Positions 19,298 to 28,504 of a stretch of 64,000 nt of DNA are shown piece after piece. Source of the stretch: RPQJ01 sp963732415 (lineage in GTDB: Bacteria > Pseudomonadota > Gammaproteobacteria > Steroidobacterales > Steroidobacteraceae). Under the pieces are notes generated by a model, which was given only the letters and a program-made list of their open reading frames with translations, made no database searches and was not told where the DNA came from. The stretch spans positions 219,996 to 283,995 of the forward strand of contig CAVSZK010000009.1 in the NCBI GenBank assembly GCA_963732415.1, read 5' to 3'. Position 1 is the first letter of the stretch. Each line of letters opens with the position of its first letter. The translations under genes were made by a program, and so were the position numbers.

Positions 19298-19682
19298 TCA
19301 CTCCACCATCCCGAGCAGCAGGAAGATCAGGAAACCCAGGAAGAACATGGTCGTCGTGACCGCTGTGTCCGCGGATTCGTGCGCCTCGATCAGCAACTCC
19401 TCCGTCACGAGAAACAGCAGCGCCGCGCAGCCGAATGACAGCAGCCCGGCCAGCGTATGCACCGATGCGTCGACGAGCAGCGTCTCGCCGATCAAGGCGC
19501 CGACGATGATCAGGCATGCTATGCCGGTGGGTGCAATCACGCGCAGCATCGGCCGCGAAGTGCTGGATGCTGCTGCGGACGACACGACCGGGCGGCCGCA
19601 CCGTCGCAATCGACGCCCCGAGCGCTGCGGCCCCGACCGGGATGGCCGAGATCGCCAGGGCTTGCACGAGACCGACTGGCAT
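19298..19682 (-). pseudogene. Remnant of a ZIP-family metal transporter (internal deletion plus frame change)
   Basis: Reading from 19682 the first frame gives a ZIP-like N-terminus (LVQALAISAIPVGAAALGAS, then RSSIQHFAA) for about 45 residues and then turns to nonsense. In another frame, from about 19550 to 19298, a ZIP-like C-terminus appears: CLIIVGALIG, then GCAALLFLVTEELLIEAHE and FFLGFLIFLLLG. The two parts together cover only about 130 of the usual 230-260 residues, so the middle helices with the metal-site histidines appear to be deleted. The product cannot be a working transporter. Confidence 0.6.
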
Positions 19683-19700
19683 CGAATCGCCCGGTCCCGC

Positions 19701-20084
19701 CTACCTCGCCTGCTCGATCATGCTGATCGTGGCCGTCTCCACCTCCTCGGCCACCGCGCGAAGTCCCGGTGCCTCCGAGAGGCCCGCGAGCAGCGCGGTC
19801 GGTTTCGCCATGCCGATCCAGGTCTGGCCGCCGTCCTCGTAGACCGAGATCCGGCACGGCAGCGCGATGTTCATGCCCATGTCGGCGCTGAGTACGCGTG
19901 CCGCCTGGTGCGGATTACAAACCTCGAGGATCCGGCACTCGTGCGGGAGATCGACCCCTTTTGCGGCCAGTGTCTTCTGGAGATCGTACTGGTGCAGCAC
20001 CCCGAACCCATTCGCCTTGACGGCCGCTTCGAGATCCGCCGTCGCCTGCTCGACGGTTTTCTGGCTTTTCACGAGGTAACGCAT
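19701..20084 (-). CDS. DUF302 family protein
   Basis: The 127-residue protein matches DUF302: MRYLVKSQKTVEQATADLE, then GFGVLHQYDLQ, the conserved EVCNPHQAARVL block and the ALPCRISVYEDGG segment near the middle. The family is small, usually cytoplasmic or periplasmic, and of unsettled function; some members sit in redox or metal gene sets. The ATG at 20084 has GGAGG 10 bp upstream and is chosen over an upstream in-frame codon at 20156. There is no signal peptide. The ZIP remnant lies just downstream on the same strand. Confidence 0.88.
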   Translation of the reverse strand: MRYLVKSQKTVEQATADLEAAVKANGFGVLHQYDLQKTLAAKGVDLPHECRILEVCNPHQAARVLSADMGMNIALPCRISVYEDGGQTWIGMAKPTALLAGLSEAPGLRAVAEEVETATISMIEQAR

Positions 20085-20294
20085 GGCACACGTCCTCCAC
20101 GCTCGTTGGCACGAACAGACGCTGCCCACGGTGGCTCTCTGCTGGTGCTTAGGCAATCCGGGGAACTACGCGCCAGAAGACTTTTCTGCCAGGCGGATCC
20201 TGGGACGGCGCAGCCGCCGAGCGCACAGGCGAGCGCCGCCGGCAACGGGAATGCCCGCCCACCGCGGAACCACGGTGCGCCGAATGAACCGTCG

Positions 20295-20594
20295 CTAATC
20301 GACCCGAGGCGACGCCGTGGCTGCGCTCACCTCCGCCTCCGCGGCCAACCAATCCTCCAATTCGCAGCCGGGCACGAACCCACGGCGCTCCGCACGGAAA
20401 TAGGCCGCCACGCGCACCCTCTTCTCCCGATCGTCACCCGGTAACGGTCGCGTCGCCGGTGGCGGGACCGCGACGGTCTCCTTACGGACGGCGGCCTTGC
20501 CCTTCGCGGGCGCCGGCCTGGCTGCGGGCTTGCCGGTGGGCTTGGCCACGGCCGGAGTGCGCGCTCCGCGTACGGTCTTGCGAGTCTCCTTCAT
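20295..20594 (-). CDS. DUF2934 protein with Ala/Lys/Pro-rich N-terminus
   Basis: The 99-residue protein has a basic low-complexity N-terminal half (PTGKPAARPAPAKGKAAVRK) and a DUF2934 motif at the end (VRVAAYFRAERRGFVPG, then EDWLAAEAEV). The ATG at 20594 has AGGAG 6 bp upstream. The first 113 bp overlap the 3' end of the WS/DGAT gene in another frame, so one of the two is constrained by the other or the WS/DGAT stop has moved. DUF2934 has no known function; the basic tail could bind nucleic acid. Confidence 0.7.
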   Translation of the reverse strand: MKETRKTVRGARTPAVAKPTGKPAARPAPAKGKAAVRKETVAVPPPATRPLPGDDREKRVRVAAYFRAERRGFVPGCELEDWLAAEAEVSAATASPRVD

Positions 20595-21993
20595 GTGCAT
20601 CTCCTGGATTTGGCGCGCGGCGAGTGTGACGTTCGAGCGCCGCAAACGCATCGCGTGTGTACCCTGCGAGACGGGCTGCCTCCGGCAGCGCGGAAGCATT
20701 GGCGGTGAAGCCGATCACGACCTGCCCGGCATATGACATGAACGTGATATTGAGGCCCATCCCCGAAATCAGCGTGGACACCGGGCAGAGCGCCTCGAGC
20801 CGGGCCCCACCCAGGTACATCGACTCGCTCGGGCCGCGCACGTTCGAGATCAGGACGTTGGATGGCAGCAGGTAGTCCACCGAGCCGCGCGGGACCAGCG
20901 CGAGCGCTTCCCCGATCGCGAAGGTGAGCACCGCGTAGGCGTAGGCCACGTCCCTCGGCAGCGTCCGAATGCGCTTCTTGGCCTCGCGGGTATTGGCGAT
21001 CACCTGGCGCATGCGTCGGCCGATCGTCGCGGAGGGCGTGCCGAGCGGTGTCCAGAATACGGATACTTCCGTGGTTGCCTGCTTGATCTCCCGGTCCTGC
21101 AGCGAGACAGGACAGACGGCGACGAGCGCACGTTCGGGTGATCGGCCAATGCTTCTCAGGTAGCGGTTCATTGCTGCATCGAGTACGCAGAGCGCGACAT
21201 CGTTCAGCGTCGCTCCCGACGCCCGCGCCACGGTCTTCATCGCGTCCAGCGCCAGGGTCGTGTGCACGATGGCCCTCGCGTTGCGGATCGGCTCGTTCAT
21301 CGGGGTGAGCGGTGCGGTGAACGGACGAATCACTTCGCTGGAGAATCCGCGCAGTCCCGCCAGGCCCTCCTCGAGCAGGCGCTCCGATCCCCAGCCGATC
21401 GACAGTGCCGTTCGTGCGGCCTCCCCCACCTCGCGCCCGAGACGTGCAAGCAGGCCCGTGGGCCTTGCCTGGGCCGGCTCGGGAAGGCTCGTCGCAATGA
21501 CGGGACGGATACGCCTGTCCCGTGGCGACCGGGACAGCGACCGGTGGACCAGCGCGATGCCCGACTCGCCATCCACCAGGGAGTGATGGACCTTGATGAA
21601 GACGGCGAACCGGTTCCGCTCCAGTCCGTCGATGACATGCATCCTCCAGCCCGGGCGGTCCCGCTCCAGCATCGGCGCGTGCAGTTCGGCAACGAGTTCG
21701 TCCAGCTGCGCGTCCGAGCCCGGCGCCGGCAGCGCCACATGCTGGACATGCCAGTCCATGTCGAGGCGGTCGACCTCCCGCCATTCGGGCAGGCCCGCCC
21801 TGCGAAACACCGGGACGCGATTGAATGGCGGCACCGGAGTGGCATGCCGGTAGGCTTCGAGGACCCTGCGCACGATGTCGGCGCCGCCACGACGCGGCCG
21901 CTCGAAGATGAGCACTGCACCGACGTGCCGCGGGTTGTCCTGGGTTTCGGTCAGGAAGAACATCAGGTCGAGCATCGGTATGCCGATACTCAT
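20482..21993 (-). CDS. Wax ester synthase / diacylglycerol acyltransferase (WS/DGAT)
   Basis: WS/DGAT enzymes join acyl-CoA to fatty alcohols or diacylglycerol to make storage wax esters or triacylglycerol. The 503-residue protein has the catalytic motif HHSLVDG (136-142), the N-terminal MLDLMFFLTET block, and the later NDVALCVLDAA and SNVRGP blocks typical of the family. The start at 21993 follows the acyl-CoA synthetase stop by 4 bp, with GGGGAG overlapping that stop, so the two genes are coupled. The last 40 or so residues are low-complexity and overlap the DUF2934 gene, which suggests a C-terminus extended by loss of the original stop. Confidence 0.93.
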   Translation of the reverse strand: MSIGIPMLDLMFFLTETQDNPRHVGAVLIFERPRRGGADIVRRVLEAYRHATPVPPFNRVPVFRRAGLPEWREVDRLDMDWHVQHVALPAPGSDAQLDELVAELHAPMLERDRPGWRMHVIDGLERNRFAVFIKVHHSLVDGESGIALVHRSLSRSPRDRRIRPVIATSLPEPAQARPTGLLARLGREVGEAARTALSIGWGSERLLEEGLAGLRGFSSEVIRPFTAPLTPMNEPIRNARAIVHTTLALDAMKTVARASGATLNDVALCVLDAAMNRYLRSIGRSPERALVAVCPVSLQDREIKQATTEVSVFWTPLGTPSATIGRRMRQVIANTREAKKRIRTLPRDVAYAYAVLTFAIGEALALVPRGSVDYLLPSNVLISNVRGPSESMYLGGARLEALCPVSTLISGMGLNITFMSYAGQVVIGFTANASALPEAARLAGYTRDAFAALERHTRRAPNPGDAHEGDSQDRTRSAHSGRGQAHRQARSQAGAREGQGRRP

Positions 21994-21997
21994 GGCT

Positions 21998-23698
21998 TCA
22001 CTCCCCATACCAGATGATTTCCTTCCCCATGCGGGCCCAGCGCTCGAAGTTGCTCGAGAACGCGTCTTCGACGCGGTTTCGCTTGACCTTCAAGGTGGGC
22101 GTGATCAGGTCGTTGTCCACCGTCCACGCCTCGGTCATCAGGACGAGGCAGTCCAACTGCTCATGGGGGTCGAGTCCGTGGTTCACAGCCTTCAGATGCT
22201 CGGCAAGCGAGGTTTCCAGTTCGATTCGACCGGACGGTTCTTCGGCCTTCCTGACGGCATCCTCGTTGAGCATCAACAAGCCGATCGGCTGCCCGAGGTT
22301 GGCGCCGGTCACGCAGCAGGCCTCTACGGCAGCGTGCATCACCAGCATTTCCTCGATCGGTGACGGTGCGACGTACTTACCCTTGCTGGTCTTGAACAGG
22401 TCCTTCACGCGACCCGTGATCCTCAGGTTGCCCGCGGCGTCGAGTACGCCCTTGTCGCCGGTGTGCATCCAGCCGTCGTCGGTAAACGCCCGCCGGGTCA
22501 TCTCGGGTTCCTTGTAGTAGCCGAGCATCGTCGCCGGGCTCTTGATCTGGATCTCGCCGTCGGACGGGTCCAGCCGGCACTGCACGCCGTCGTAGGGCAG
22601 GCCCACGGTGCCGAAGGCCTGCTGCGCCGGCACCGTGATGTGGGTGGCCGCGAGATTTTCGGTCATGCCGTAGCCTTCGGCGATATTGAGCCCGATCCTG
22701 GCGTACCAGCGCAGCAACTCCGGCGGCATGGGCGCCGCGCCGCCGGCGGCGAAGATGCAGTGCTGGAGACCGAGCGTAGTGAGGATCTTCCGGCACACGA
22801 TGCCCTTGACGATCGGAACTTTCAGAAGTCGATCGAGCCGGGTGGCCGGTATCCTGGCCAGCACGCCGTGCTGGAACTTGACCCACAGCCGCGGCACCGA
22901 GAAGAAGACCGTTGGTCGGGCGCGCCGCATGTCGGCCGCAAACGTGGCGACGCTCTCGGTAAAGTACACGTGCATACCGGTCGCGAACTGGCCGTGCTCG
23001 ACCAGCGCGCGCTCTACCACGTGCGACAGCGGCAGGTACGACAGCATGCGCGTGCTGGCGTCGGCCGGAACGCGCTTGAGTGCAGTCTGCACCGCCCATG
23101 CGAATGCCGCGAAGCAGTGCATCACGCCCTTCGGCGCGCCGGTCGTGCCTGACGTGTAGATGATCGTCGAGAGCTCGTCGCCGGGGCGCACCGGGTCTCC
23201 CTCGAGCGGAGCCGTCGCGGCGACGATGTCGTCCCACCGCGGGTAGCTTTCCCTGGCGTCGTCCGGCGCAAGCGGGTGGCTGATGCACGGCAGTCCGGCG
23301 GGTACGCCAGGCTTCATGTGTTCCCAGCCGTCGAGCTTGCCGACGAACAGCAGCCTGGACTCACTGTGCTCGAGGATCTGCCGGATCGTTCCGGGTGCCA
23401 GGGTCGGGTACAGGGGCACCGAGACGCAACCCGCGAGCCAGATGGCGTAGTCGCTCATCAGCCAGTGCGCGGTGTTCTTCGAGAGGATGGCGACGCGGTC
23501 ACCATGCTGCAGGCCGAGGCCCTGCAGGTGTGCGGCCATGCGTCGCGACTGGTCGAGCACCTCGCGCCACGTATAGTCGCGCACCCCGCCGCCACCCAGC
23601 GGCTGCGTCAGCGCCACCCGGTCGGGCGCAGTCTTTTCCCAGAAGTACAAGCGCTGGAGCGCCAGCGCATCGTCGGCAACGATCGTGGCCATCTGCAT
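21998..23698 (-). CDS. Long-chain acyl-CoA synthetase (AMP-forming)
   Basis: The 566-residue enzyme has the AMP-binding P-loop YTSGTTGAPKG (181-191), the EGYGMTE block, the DGWMHTGDKG motif and the C-terminal GRVKDLFKTSKGKYVAP segment with its hinge and Lys. This set marks the long-chain FAA/FadD15-like group, which activates fatty acids to acyl-CoA. It directly precedes WS/DGAT in one operon, so its product probably feeds neutral lipid storage. Start codons at 23698 and 23692 are both possible. No membrane anchor is seen. Confidence 0.94.
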   Translation of the reverse strand: MQMATIVADDALALQRLYFWEKTAPDRVALTQPLGGGGVRDYTWREVLDQSRRMAAHLQGLGLQHGDRVAILSKNTAHWLMSDYAIWLAGCVSVPLYPTLAPGTIRQILEHSESRLLFVGKLDGWEHMKPGVPAGLPCISHPLAPDDARESYPRWDDIVAATAPLEGDPVRPGDELSTIIYTSGTTGAPKGVMHCFAAFAWAVQTALKRVPADASTRMLSYLPLSHVVERALVEHGQFATGMHVYFTESVATFAADMRRARPTVFFSVPRLWVKFQHGVLARIPATRLDRLLKVPIVKGIVCRKILTTLGLQHCIFAAGGAAPMPPELLRWYARIGLNIAEGYGMTENLAATHITVPAQQAFGTVGLPYDGVQCRLDPSDGEIQIKSPATMLGYYKEPEMTRRAFTDDGWMHTGDKGVLDAAGNLRITGRVKDLFKTSKGKYVAPSPIEEMLVMHAAVEACCVTGANLGQPIGLLMLNEDAVRKAEEPSGRIELETSLAEHLKAVNHGLDPHEQLDCLVLMTEAWTVDNDLITPTLKVKRNRVEDAFSSNFERWARMGKEIIWYGE

Positions 23699-23930
23699 TT
23701 GAGCCCCGCGACAGGGCGAGGCTCAGCCTCTTTTTAAGCCTACCGAAGACGGCCGCGCCCGGTAAGCAGGGCTTTCCTCGAGCGCGGCGAAATCTGCGAC
23801 AGCCTCAATTCACTGGCTTCGACCGATGGACCTCGTGGACATCCCTCCGGTCTGCCCACTCACGGCCAATACCCACGTCCGGCGTCCTTCCGCCTGGAAT
23901 CTGGCTGCACACCACGCCAGGGAGAGATCA

Positions 23931-24303
23931 ATGGTCGCAGCCATGACCGTCCTGCTCGTCTACCAGCTCATGGGCGAAATCGCCGTCATCGCCCTTCACC
24001 TGCCTGTCCCGGGCCCGGTCGTTGGCATGGCGCTGCTGTTCGTATCCCTCATCCTGCGCGGTGGCGCTACCGAAGATCTCCGCGATACATCGGGCGGCCT
24101 GCTTCGTCACCTGTCGCTGCTGTTCGTGCCAGCCGGTGTCGGCGTCATGGCGCACCTGCACCGGATTGCCAGCGAGTGGTTGCCGATCTCGGTCTCGCTG
24201 GTGGTGAGCACGCTGCTGTCGATTGCTCCGAAGTCCGTGACGACCCCGATTGCCATGGGCATCGTCGAGAGGCTCGGCGGCCTGCCCTCGCTGACGGCGG
24301 CTC
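23931..24303 (+). pseudogene. Fused remains of lrgA/cidA and lrgB (holin-like pair)
   Basis: From ATG 23931 (GGGAGAG upstream) the frame gives a normal LrgA/CidA-like chain: LLVYQLMGEIAVIALHLPV, PGPVVGMALLF and LLFVPAGVGVMAHL, ending at VSLVVSTLL. The next residues, SIAPKSVTTPIAMGIVERLG, then GLPSLTA, are an internal motif of LrgB. The lrgA end, the intergenic part and the first half of lrgB have therefore been deleted in frame. After about 24303 similarity is lost. The pair normally controls murein hydrolase activity or metabolite export; this product is unlikely to work. Confidence 0.75.
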
Positions 24304-24405
24304 GAGGACACTTCACCCATGCCCCGGCTTTGATCCTCTTCGCTGCAGGACGTCCAGGAGACGTAGTCGGCGGTATCACGTGCGGCAGAATCGAGCTGCT
24401 CAGTC

Positions 24406-24660
24406 GACGATGCCCCGCTCGACCTGGTCTATGTCGCAGATCACTCACGCATGAAGCTGATTCCAGTGGCCAGCCGCGAGAGCTACTCCTCTGCAGCCGC
24501 CGGCGCGATTGCGCAGAACGTCTACCTGTACGCCGCAAGCAGCGGTCTCAGCACCGTGATCCGCGCCTGGATCGATCGTTCCGCCATCGCAGACGCACTC
24601 GGCCTCAGCCACGACCAGCACGTGCTGCTGTCGCAGACCATCGGCTACCCAAAGGCCTGA
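24406..24660 (+). pseudogene. C-terminal stub of a nitroreductase-family (SagB-like) protein
   Basis: An open frame reads DAPLDLVYVADHSRM, AGAIAQNVYLYAASSGLSTV, DRSAIADALGLSHDQH and LLSQTIGYPKA, matching the end of nitroreductase-fold proteins in which AQNVYLYA and the QTIGYP end are diagnostic. About two thirds of the gene, with the FMN-binding N-terminus, is missing. It begins about 100 bp after the lrgB remnant, so one deletion or several joined unrelated gene ends here. Confidence 0.65.
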
Positions 24661-24856
24661 CGCGGCGCTCAGGGTTCTCGAGCCACCCCGGCCTGCGCGC
24701 CGCCCGAGTCGACGCTCACCCGCGCGGGGCGCGCCAGCCAGCCGCCCCGGCCTCCTCGGGCAGTGAACTGCCGGCATGTTTCGCGGGTCCAACGTCTTGT
24801 TAACACCTCAAACCTGACAGACCCCTTGGCGCCACCGCTCACAGCAGGAGACGACC

Positions 24857-25300
24857 ATGACCCCGTCTGAGCCGATCAAGGTCGGACAGCTGGAAATCCG
24901 CTATCTCATCGACGGAACGGCTCACGCCGGGCTGGGCCTGTTCGAACTGACGGTTCCCGCCGGCTCGAATGTCCCGCCACCGCACAGCCACACGTTCAAC
25001 GAGGAATGTGTGTACGTTCTTGAGGGAACGCTGCGCTATTCGGTCGATGGTGAGACTCGCGACCTGCGTCCCGGCGACTGGATGCGCACGCCGAAAGCAT
25101 CGGTGCACGGCTTCAGCAATCCACACGCCGAGACCGCTCGTGCGCTGATCGTGCTGGCCCCGGACATCGGCGCACAGTACTTCCGCGACGTCGCCGAGGT
25201 AGTCAATGCCGGCGGGCCGCCTGACCGCACGCAACTCCTGGCGGTAATGGCGCGCTACGGTCTCGTACCCGCTGCGCCGGGCGCCGCACGCGCCCCCTGA
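24857..25300 (+). CDS. Single-domain cupin protein
   Basis: The 147-residue protein is one cupin barrel. The two cupin motifs are visible: PPPHSHTFNEECVYVLEG (His, His and Glu metal ligands) and PGDWMRTPKASVHGFSN (His). A metal-dependent enzyme or small-molecule sensor is likely, but cupins are too varied to name a substrate. The ATG has AGGAG about 9 bp upstream (in cagcaggagacgacc). The gene stands alone, downstream of decayed genes. Confidence 0.85.
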   Translation: MTPSEPIKVGQLEIRYLIDGTAHAGLGLFELTVPAGSNVPPPHSHTFNEECVYVLEGTLRYSVDGETRDLRPGDWMRTPKASVHGFSNPHAETARALIVLAPDIGAQYFRDVAEVVNAGGPPDRTQLLAVMARYGLVPAAPGAARAP

Positions 25301-25607
25301 TCGTCACGCTGCAGACCCTGCCCGAAGCGAAACAGCCCCGCCTTGGCTGGGCTCTCGTCGAACTGCAGGCTTCGAATCGAACCTGTTCTACTTGCCGCGG
25401 CATTCGAGCCATGGCTCGACGGCTCTTGATAGACGATTGGCTCCCGGAAATACGTCAGGTCGATGTACACACAGTCAAGCCTGGTGCGCGTGCTGTCGAC
25501 GATGACACAACCGTCCACCACGAGCAGCAGGTCGCTCGCCGGCCGAGTCCAGGCCGAATCGCAGCAGGGCCGGACCGATGTGGGCCGGCGACGGCCCGAA
25601 GGCCTTC
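25301..25607. other. 307-bp gap, possible decayed minus-strand coding DNA
   Basis: On the minus strand a frame without an ATG reads SDLLLVVDGCVIVDSTRTRL, then DCVYIDLTYFREPIVYQEPS, which looks more like protein than chance. I cannot assign it to a family. No promoter or repeat was recognised. Confidence 0.25.
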
Positions 25608-26381
25608 CTATCGTGGCTTGGGATCGGGACCCGGCGCGCCGGCCGGATGCGTCACGCCCATCTCGGCGTCAAGCACAGCGTGCAGCGCCGCCAGCTGCCG
25701 GCTCACTGGCAGCACGGCGCGCGTCGTGTAGACGTTGTACATGTAGGCGTTCTCACCCAGTTCATTTCTGAATGCCGGGTCGGTGCGCATCGCCTCCGTT
25801 CGGCATTCGGGATTCAGCCATATTTCCTCGTTGCGGATGCGCGACGGGCCGACATGATGCGTAATGAGGTGGGGGTATGCCTTGCCCAGGTCACGCCCCG
25901 AATCGGTGATGACCGCGATCAGGTCGCGGGCGCTCGCCGCATCCTGCATGTAGGTCAGGATTGCGGTGCGCAACGCTGCTGACGACAGTCGATCGAGCCG
26001 ACCCGCTGATAACAACTCCGCAACCGTCGGCAGTTCCGCCGGGGGCACGGTCGTATGCGCCGATCCGGCAATTGCGTCGCACTGCTCGCGAGACAGCGAT
26101 GCGATCCCGTTCGAGTCGTTCAACACCTGGACCGCGCCGAGCAGGTCGGCCGAAAACGTCGTGCGTGAGCTGTCGTATCTCGCCCTCGTCTCGAGGAGCT
26201 GCTCAATCTCGCCATGCAGGCGCGTCAGATAGCCACGCTCGCTCTTCTGGCGGTCGCGCTCCACGGCAAATTCCTGCACCTGCAGGCCGATGAAGACGCC
26301 CAGTACGACGATGACGAATTCGATGACGATCGCCGCCCATTCCTGCTTCTGGAATTGCGCCATTATGCGGCGGAGGATCAT
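25608..26381 (-). CDS. Membrane-anchored protein of unknown function (DUF6090-like)
   Basis: The 257-residue protein has one N-terminal membrane helix (about 15-36, AAIVIEFVIVVLGVFIGLQV) preceded by a short Arg/Gln-rich cytoplasmic end, and a long alpha-helical outer part beginning with a charged heptad-like stretch (VERDRQKSERGYLTRLHGEIEQL). This form is common in a family of small inner-membrane proteins often annotated DUF6090 or hypothetical in gammaproteobacteria. No enzyme motif is visible. Neighbours give no clue to function. Confidence 0.65.
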   Translation of the reverse strand: MILRRIMAQFQKQEWAAIVIEFVIVVLGVFIGLQVQEFAVERDRQKSERGYLTRLHGEIEQLLETRARYDSSRTTFSADLLGAVQVLNDSNGIASLSREQCDAIAGSAHTTVPPAELPTVAELLSAGRLDRLSSAALRTAILTYMQDAASARDLIAVITDSGRDLGKAYPHLITHHVGPSRIRNEEIWLNPECRTEAMRTDPAFRNELGENAYMYNVYTTRAVLPVSRQLAALHAVLDAEMGVTHPAGAPGPDPKPR

Positions 26382-26647
26382 TGTCCAGCGGCCGTCCCTG
26401 TCGGACAGAAATGACGCCGCCTGCTGCCCGGTTCCAGTTTCATCGGCGGCAGCATCGCGGCGGCCGGATTGGGCGTCAATGCTTTTGTGCCTGCAACCAG
26501 GCTTGCCGCAGGCGAGGGGCGTCTGCGCTCGCGGAGTAGCGGCAGCCTAAATCAACCCGAATGACAGGCAGGCGATCTACAGGCGCCTCCCTGTCGACGA
26601 TCTCACGCGCCGGCTCGGTCCCATGCCCCCCATGCCCGCCGCCAGGC

Positions 26648-26676
26648 GATATGGAAATGGTGGCCAGGGACGGGCA
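26648..26676 (-). repeat. tRNA-Phe-flank repeat, copy R3 (core only)
   Basis: atggaaatggtggccaggga and the next few bases (cggg) match the acceptor-end core of the other copies in the same orientation. The wider gap 26382-26720 holds no gene I can recognise. The repeat lies just downstream of the monooxygenase gene. Confidence 0.5.
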
Positions 26677-26720
26677 TGAGTTTCCGCCGGGAGGATCGAA
26701 CCGCCCCGACGGACGCCACT

Positions 26721-28253
26721 TCACTTCAACAACTGATAGTCACCCAAGCGAAACCATTTGCGCGACAAGATAAACCCGGTCACAGGTTCCGGCGACAGAC
26801 TGGTGACTTCTTCGGTCATGTTCTTTCTGTAGAAGGCGGTGCAGTTGGCATTCTGCCAGACCGTCTTCCGCATCTTTTGTCTCATCCCGGCGACGTATTT
26901 ATCCTGAAGAGTTCGATTGGCATCGATGGCCTTGATGCTCTTGTCTCGTTTCACGGCGCAGATGGCCTGGACGATATAGTCGGTCGCCACCTCCATATAC
27001 GACATTTGCGAACTGTGGCCAGTGCCTGTGTTCGGACCGTTTACTTTGAAATAGTTGGGGTAGCCTGAAACGGTGATGCCCTTGTAAGAGACGGCCTCTG
27101 TTTCCCACTCGCTGTTTAGATGCCGGCCACCCAGGCCGTACACATCAAAGGTCAGCGCCTTCTTCATGTTCGAATAGGCAAAATACCCCGTTGCGTACAC
27201 GATGATGTCCAGGGGTATCTCCCTGCCATCCTTTGTCCTGATGCCGTGGGGCATGATGCATTCAATTCCGCTGATATCCACGTCGACGTTTTCACGGGAG
27301 AGCGCTGGAAGGTAGGCATTTGTCGGTATGACCCGCCGGCAACCCAATTCGTAGTCGGGCGTCATATGCTGACGCAACCTATCGTCCTTGATGTATTTCT
27401 CGAGATGCTTCTTCAGCTTTCGCCTGTAATGGCCTTTCATGAACTTACTGATTGCCGAGGTCCCGGGATAGCGGCGAAACGCAATGAACCTCATGTCATA
27501 AAAAGTGAACATGAGCATGCGGATGAGGTGCCGGATGCCTGGCAGAGTTCGAACGGAACGCTCTACGGCACCGTAATGCCGCTCTGAACGCGGAAGGATC
27601 CACTGCGCCTTGCCCATCAACAGCGTCAGTCTGGAGACCTTGTCGGCAATGGCCGGAACGATCTGGGCCCCTGAACATCCTGAACCGATGATTGCGACAC
27701 GTCTCCCCGCATAAGGGACAGAGTGATCCCACTGTCCGGCGTGAAAGATCGGTCCCTGGAAGGTTTCGGCACCTTTGATAACGGGAATATGCGGGTTCGC
27801 CAGCACACCGCTGGTGTCGATGACAAAACGGGCAGAGTAGCGCTCGCCCGATTCCGTCTCCACACGCCACAGGCTGGCGCCCTCTTCATAGGTGAGTCTT
27901 GTGACTGTCTGGTTCGTTCTTGCCTGTTTTCTCAGGCCGAACTTGTCGATGACATGGTTGGTATATTCGAGCAGTTCACTTTGCGGGGAAAAGGTCTTCC
28001 TGAACGGATAGGCAATAAAGGAAATGGAATAGAGGCTGGTTGGAATATCCACCTCGGCCCCGGGGTAGGAGTTGACCTGCCAGGTTCCGCCTAACTCAGG
28101 GCTTCTTTCCAGCAAGACAAAGTCATTGCAATTCTTCTTCTGCAAACGGATAGCCGCCAGCAGTCCCGAAAACCCTGTACCGATAATCACGGTCTCAAAG
28201 TATCGCCCGTCCTCTCGTGAACTGCCGTCCTGTGCTGTCACTGTTGATGGCAT
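26721..28253 (-). CDS. Flavin-containing Baeyer-Villiger-type monooxygenase
   Basis: The 510-residue protein has an FAD-binding GTGFSG (25-30), a BVMO fingerprint of the FxGxxxHxxxW type (FQGPIFHAGQWD, 165-176) and an NADP-binding GSGCSG (190-195). These enzymes insert oxygen into ketones or oxidise heteroatoms using NADPH. The start at 28253 is chosen because the upstream 113 codons of open frame match no family and run through a repeat. The base composition is visibly more AT-rich than that of neighbouring genes (many AAA, AAT, ATA codons), and the gene lies alone between repeat copies R3 and R4, which suggests transfer. Confidence 0.9.
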   Translation of the reverse strand: MPSTVTAQDGSSREDGRYFETVIIGTGFSGLLAAIRLQKKNCNDFVLLERSPELGGTWQVNSYPGAEVDIPTSLYSISFIAYPFRKTFSPQSELLEYTNHVIDKFGLRKQARTNQTVTRLTYEEGASLWRVETESGERYSARFVIDTSGVLANPHIPVIKGAETFQGPIFHAGQWDHSVPYAGRRVAIIGSGCSGAQIVPAIADKVSRLTLLMGKAQWILPRSERHYGAVERSVRTLPGIRHLIRMLMFTFYDMRFIAFRRYPGTSAISKFMKGHYRRKLKKHLEKYIKDDRLRQHMTPDYELGCRRVIPTNAYLPALSRENVDVDISGIECIMPHGIRTKDGREIPLDIIVYATGYFAYSNMKKALTFDVYGLGGRHLNSEWETEAVSYKGITVSGYPNYFKVNGPNTGTGHSSQMSYMEVATDYIVQAICAVKRDKSIKAIDANRTLQDKYVAGMRQKMRKTVWQNANCTAFYRKNMTEEVTSLSPEPVTGFILSRKWFRLGDYQLLK

Positions 28254-28504
28254 TGACTCTGATTCTCTAATCTTCAAATTCTTCTGGGCTTTCAATTGTT
28301 CCGCTAAAAAGCGGGTATTCGGTGCCGCGGACAACTGGAACCGGAATTGCTGTGGACCTGGTCGTCGAGTTACGGGGATGTACGTGCCGGAATGATAAGC
28401 GGCGACCCACGTCCGCGAGCTACCCTGCCAATACCGGCGTGGCCACGAATGCGCGCGAGTGTCTGTTAGACGTAGGCGGCGGGAAGAACCAATCGCACGC
28501 TGCG

